Notes under the pieces: generated by a model
Told to the model about the DNA's origin: nothing
What the model saw: only the letters and a program-made list of their open reading frames with translations
Databases searched by the model: none
Program-made: the position numbers and the translations under genes
Assembly: GCA_045605765.1 (NCBI GenBank)
Contig: JAZUQQ010000044.1
Location: forward strand, 1 to 64,000
DNA from: SIG672 sp045605765
GTDB lineage: Bacteria > Bacillota > Clostridia > Oscillospirales > CAG-272
Reading direction: 5' to 3'
DNA length: 64,000 nucleotides
Part shown: piece after piece, positions 60,919 to 64,000 of the stretch
Layout: every line of letters starts with the position of its first letter
Position numbering within the stretch: position 1 is the stretch's first letter

Positions 60919-61577
60919 TGGGCTTTTGGCAAGTAACCGAGAAGCTTTTTGAGGGCTTTGAAACTACCTGCCTGCTGTTTATCCTCACACTCGTTCTTTC
61001 ACTTCCCCTCGGGCTTGTTATAGCCTTTGGCTCAATGTCGAAGTTCAAACCGCTCGCATGGCTTAGCAGAACCGTGGTCTGGATAATACGCGGAACCCCT
61101 CTTATGCTTCAATTATTCGTAGTCTTTTACGTTCCCGGAATGCTTTTCAACATTCAACTCTTCACGGGTGACAACGGCAGATTTACGGCAGCACTCGTGG
61201 CGTTCGTCATAAACTACGCCTGCTATTTCTCGGAGATCTACCGAGGCGGGATCGAAAGTATCCCTAAAGGACAGTACGAGGCGGCGCAGGTGCTCGGCAT
61301 GACTGCAAAGGAAACCTTCTTCACGGTCGTGCTTATCCAGGTCATAAAAAGAATTCTCGCTCCTATGAGCAACGAGGTGATAACTCTCGTAAAGGATACC
61401 TCTCTTGCGCGCGCCATCTCGGTCGCAGAGATCTTCTTCGTAAACGAAATGGACCTTATCTCCAAGGGACTCGTATGGCCGATGTTCTACATAGCGGTAT
61501 TCTTCCTCATATTCGTAGGAGGTCTTACCGTTCTCTTCCGCTTCCTTGAAAAGAAGCTTGACTATTACAAGGTTTAA
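60918..61577 (+). CDS. Amino-acid ABC transporter permease
   Basis: 219 residues, about five helices; EAA loop EAAQVLGMTAKETFFTVVLIQ. HisM-type. Coupled to the binding-protein gene by a one-base overlap. Confidence 0.92.
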   Translation: MGFWQVTEKLFEGFETTCLLFILTLVLSLPLGLVIAFGSMSKFKPLAWLSRTVVWIIRGTPLMLQLFVVFYVPGMLFNIQLFTGDNGRFTAALVAFVINYACYFSEIYRGGIESIPKGQYEAAQVLGMTAKETFFTVVLIQVIKRILAPMSNEVITLVKDTSLARAISVAEIFFVNEMDLISKGLVWPMFYIAVFFLIFVGGLTVLFRFLEKKLDYYKV

Positions 61578-61591
61578 GGAGGAAGAGGACA

Positions 61592-62395
61592 ATGGCTTTT
61601 CTTGAAATAAAAAAATTAAAAAAGCAATTCGGAAGCACAAGAGTCCTGCACGGCATCGACTTTTCAATGGAAAAGGGCGAGGTCGTCGCGGTGATCGGAT
61701 CGTCAGGTGGCGGAAAGACCACCTTCCTGCGGTGTCTCAACTTTCTCGAAATGGCAAACGAGGGAACGATAGAGATAAAAGACGGCTTTTTCTTCGATGC
61801 GACAAAATCTTACAACTCGGCAGAAATCAGAAATATGCGCCTCAAGCTCGGGCTCGTATTTCAGTCGTTTAATCTTTTCCCGCAGTACACCGCACTTGAA
61901 AACGTGTATCTCCCCTTACAGCTGCGCACGAAGGAATATATTCGCGCCACTCTCCCCTTCGGAAAGCGACGCCCTGCTATACAGAAGGCGCTTGCCGAAA
62001 ACAAAGAGAGAGCAAGCGAGCTTCTTTGCAGTGTCGGACTTGCCGACAAGATGTCGAACTATCCCTGTCAGCTCTCGGGCGGTCAACAACAGAGAGTTGC
62101 AATAGCGAGAGCGCTTGCGCAGGAGCCTGCGGTACTCTGCTTCGACGAGCCCACCTCTGCACTCGACCCAGAACTTACGGGCGAGGTTTTGAGAGTTATA
62201 AAAGAGCTCAAAGAGCAAGGCAGAACGATGCTCGTCGTAACTCACGAAATGGAGTTTGCGAGAAATGTGGCCGACCGCGTGGTCTTCTTTGCGGATGGAC
62301 TTATCGAAGAATCGGGAACGCCCGAGGAAATATTCGGAAGCCCCAAATCCCCTAAAACTGCGGCGTTTTTACATCATTCGCTCAACAATAATTAA
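61592..62395 (+). CDS. Amino-acid ABC transporter ATPase
   Basis: 267 residues. Walker A GSSGGGKTT, Q-loop VFQSFNLFPQ, signature LSGGQQQR, Walker B CFDEPTSALDPE, switch His VVTHEME. A roughly 20-residue insertion after the Q-loop region (YIRATLPFGKRRPAIQK) sets it apart from the first ATPase. GGAGGAAGAGG lies before the ATG. Confidence 0.93.
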   Translation: MAFLEIKKLKKQFGSTRVLHGIDFSMEKGEVVAVIGSSGGGKTTFLRCLNFLEMANEGTIEIKDGFFFDATKSYNSAEIRNMRLKLGLVFQSFNLFPQYTALENVYLPLQLRTKEYIRATLPFGKRRPAIQKALAENKERASELLCSVGLADKMSNYPCQLSGGQQQRVAIARALAQEPAVLCFDEPTSALDPELTGEVLRVIKELKEQGRTMLVVTHEMEFARNVADRVVFFADGLIEESGTPEEIFGSPKSPKTAAFLHHSLNNN

Positions 62396-62419
62396 GACAA
62401 ACTCATCTGCGGTATGGTA

Positions 62420-62562
62420 TGCACCCCAAAAGTTAGCCACTTTTGGAGGTGCATATTTTCATGTCAAAAAAATCCCAGATATTTAAAACTTACTCGACAG
62501 AATTTAAAATAGGTGTTATAACGGATATGCGTAACAACCATTTATCTCATATTCGGGCATGA
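62420..62562 (+). mobile_element. Relic of an IS3-family-like element (5' end and truncated orfA)
   Basis: A terminal hairpin TGCACCCCAAAAGT/ACTTTTGGAGGTGCA with one bulged base (62420-62453) is followed by ATG at 62461 and 33 codons starting MSKKSQIFKTYSTEF, then TGA. The start resembles orfA of IS3-type elements, which open with a basic helix and YS-EFK. Nothing after codon 33 looks like a transposase, so only one end survives. Confidence 0.5.
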
Positions 62563-62577
62563 TCCTTCTCCTTTAAA

Positions 62578-62723
62578 TAAAAAAGTGCGTCCCGAGAGGC
62601 GCACCGAAAAATGCACTCTTAGTGTTGCGACGCTCTTTCCCACAAAAGAGAATTAAGAGAATACATTTTTACCAAAATTAGTATTCTCGTTTTGTGGGCC
62701 AATAATATTCAGTTGTGCATCGT
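62578..62723 (-). ncRNA. Candidate small RNA beside the IS relic
   Basis: Minus strand TTGACA (62754-62759) and TATATT (62730-62735, spacing 18) drive about 145 bases. A hairpin CCCACAAAACGAGAAT/ATTCTCTTTTGTGGG (62636-62699) comes first. A terminator GTGCG/CGCAC with TTTTTT ends near 62578. No convincing reading frame. It may belong to a former mobile element. The remaining 62396-62900 stretch holds nothing else I can support except the pepF promoter. Confidence 0.45.
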
Positions 62724-62840
62724 AAATATAATATAACAAATTTTTTTCAGATTTGTCAATCGACCTTGCATTTTTATAATGCAAATTCATCTGAACATTT
62801 TAGGCTTCCCCTTGTTTTCATACCAAAAGCGCGGATTTTA

Positions 62841-62869
62841 TTGACATATTGGGAAAACTATTGTATAAT
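62841..62869 (+). promoter_or_regulatory. Promoter of pepF
   Basis: TTGACA, 17 bases, TATAAT; perfect consensus 32 bases before the ATG. Confidence 0.9.
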
Positions 62870-62900
62870 CTAAATACTATTTATTTCAAGGAGAAAACTA

Positions 62901-64000
62901 ATGAATACTTGGGATCTTTCCTACTTTTATAAAAATGACGAGGAGTTCACAAAGGATTTTGAATCTATAGGCGGCTATCTTCCCCAACTCGGAGCATACA
63001 AGGGAGAACTTTCCGACGAAGCAAAGCTCAAAGAGTATTTTCTTCTTTCCGAGAACATTGAAAAGAAGCTTTTTAAGGTTTATCAGTATGCATCGCTGAA
63101 AAGCGACCTCAATAAAAAGGACACCGCAAGCGCGGCGACTGTCGCAAGAGTTATGATGCTCCTTGCAAATCTCGAAGAGGTTACCTCGTTCGAGGCTCCC
63201 GAGATCCTTTCGCTCGGCAGAAAAAAGGTGTTTGACTTCATCGACAAAAATCCCGAATTCGAGTCCTACCGCTTCATTATGGAAAAGCTTTTCAGAGGCA
63301 ACAAGCACGTGCTCAAAGAAGGTCAGGAAAAGCTCCTTTCATACTACTCGCCCGTGGCAAACGAGGGCTCCGAGCTCTACTCGAAGCTTGCGGTCGCGGA
63401 CGCCAAAAACAAAACGGTAAAACTGAGCAGTGGTGAAAAAGTTACCGTAACTCAGGGAAATTGGCGAGCACTTATCGCGGATGCTCCCGTCGCCGCCGAC
63501 AGAAAAAAGATATTCGAGGCGGTGTTCTCTGCATACGATGAGACCAAAAACACCTACGCCGAAATATATAACCTCGTTATGAAAAGCTGTCTTGCAAACG
63601 TAAAATCAAGAGGCTACTCGTCCATACTTTCCTCGCATCTCTTCGGCAACAACATTCCTGAATCGGTGTTCATGACTCTCATCACAGTCGCAGGAAAACA
63701 CACGAAATCGCTTAAAAAATACTATAAGATCAGAAAAAAACATCTCGGTCTAAAAGCGCATAGGTCTTACGATCGCTTTATCGAGCTTGCTCATTCGGAT
63801 AAGAAATATTCCTACGAGGAAGCAAAGGAGCTGTTCTTTAAATCCATCGAAAACACTCCCGCCGATTTTCAGGCAAAGGCTCACGAAGTGCTCCGCGAGG
63901 GATTCATCGACGTTTACGAGCAGGACGGCAAGAGAAGTGGCGCGTATTCTTCGAGCATCGCGGACGCTCATCCCTTCATTCTGCTCAACTACACAGACAC
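62901..64000 (+). CDS. pepF: Oligoendopeptidase F, partial (cut by window end)
   Basis: First 366 residues of an M3-family metallopeptidase. WDLSYFYKNDEEF at the start and the helical N-terminal domain (KVYQYASLKSDLN, SYYSPVANEGSELYSKL) match PepF, and YSSILSSHLFGNNIPESV is a family block. The HExxH zinc site should lie just past the window end. Cleaves small peptides in the cytoplasm. AAGGAG precedes the ATG. Confidence 0.9.
   Translation, partial: MNTWDLSYFYKNDEEFTKDFESIGGYLPQLGAYKGELSDEAKLKEYFLLSENIEKKLFKVYQYASLKSDLNKKDTASAATVARVMMLLANLEEVTSFEAPEILSLGRKKVFDFIDKNPEFESYRFIMEKLFRGNKHVLKEGQEKLLSYYSPVANEGSELYSKLAVADAKNKTVKLSSGEKVTVTQGNWRALIADAPVAADRKKIFEAVFSAYDETKNTYAEIYNLVMKSCLANVKSRGYSSILSSHLFGNNIPESVFMTLITVAGKHTKSLKKYYKIRKKHLGLKAHRSYDRFIELAHSDKKYSYEEAKELFFKSIENTPADFQAKAHEVLREGFIDVYEQDGKRSGAYSSSIADAHPFILLNYTD

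Overview
The window looks like chromosomal DNA of a Clostridia-class Bacillota, probably an uncultured gut lineage. I infer this from family-level protein resemblance, strong AGGAGG/AGAAAGG ribosome-binding sites, many TTGACA-N17-TATAAT promoters, the short HisG plus HisZ, PyrDB plus PyrK, RNase J, and a sodium-pump decarboxylase cluster. No species call is possible from the sequence alone. Gene density is high and there is no prophage, CRISPR array or intact insertion sequence; only an IS3-like relic near 62.4 kb.

Layout. 0-3.6 kb: pfkA, comM-like ATPase, tRNA-Thr(TGT) and tRNA-Tyr(GTA). 3.7-7.7 kb: a three-gene cassette of ATP-grasp ligase, ornithine-cyclodeaminase-family protein (tyramine oxidase subunit B type) and APC permease. 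7.7-10.3 kb: SulP transporter, then a small AT-rich islet with an HTH regulator and two poorly known genes. 10.5-15.4 kb: argG, a polar amino-acid ABC transporter and argF, which look like one arginine unit. 15.4-19.5 kb: a large CotH/lamin-tail lipoprotein, a small Cys protein and a polysaccharide deacetylase. 19.5-28.5 kb: recG, SLOG protein, prmC, ddl, MFS transporter, a lipoprotein, aquaporin and putP. 28.5-36.6 kb (minus strand): histidine operon hisZ-G-D-C-B-H-A-F-IE. 36.7-47.7 kb (minus strand): pyrimidine operon pyrC-carB-pyrK-pyrD-pyrF-Na/Pi transporter-pyrE-pyrB-pyrI. 47.8-52.5 kb: two small membrane proteins, a candidate structured RNA, RNase J, a broken gene, galE and the RNase P RNA (rnpB). 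52.7-59.3 kb: CPBP protease, a membrane protein, then a five-subunit Na+-translocating decarboxylase operon. 59.4-64 kb: cysteine hydrolase, a second amino-acid ABC transporter, IS relic with a candidate small RNA, and the 5' part of pepF.

The most unusual signal is a family of composite palindromic repeats lying between genes, many inside operons (his, pyr). A 5' module puts a Shine-Dalgarno-like sequence directly before a hairpin, and the start codon directly after it (comM, ddl, hisF, hisB, pyrK, and in decayed form hisC). If the hairpin folds, it would bring the Shine-Dalgarno to normal distance from the start codon. A 3' module starts at or overlaps stop codons (hisD, hisC, hisA, pyrF, galE, oadA) and ends in an AAAAACTTTA box complementary to the first box of the 5' module. 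I know of no description of this arrangement as a dispersed repeat, but I could not search.

Functionally, the window covers de novo UMP synthesis (without carA nearby), histidine synthesis (without a recognisable histidinol-phosphatase), arginine synthesis and uptake, and sodium-coupled energy metabolism (decarboxylase pump, PutP, Na/Pi transporter).
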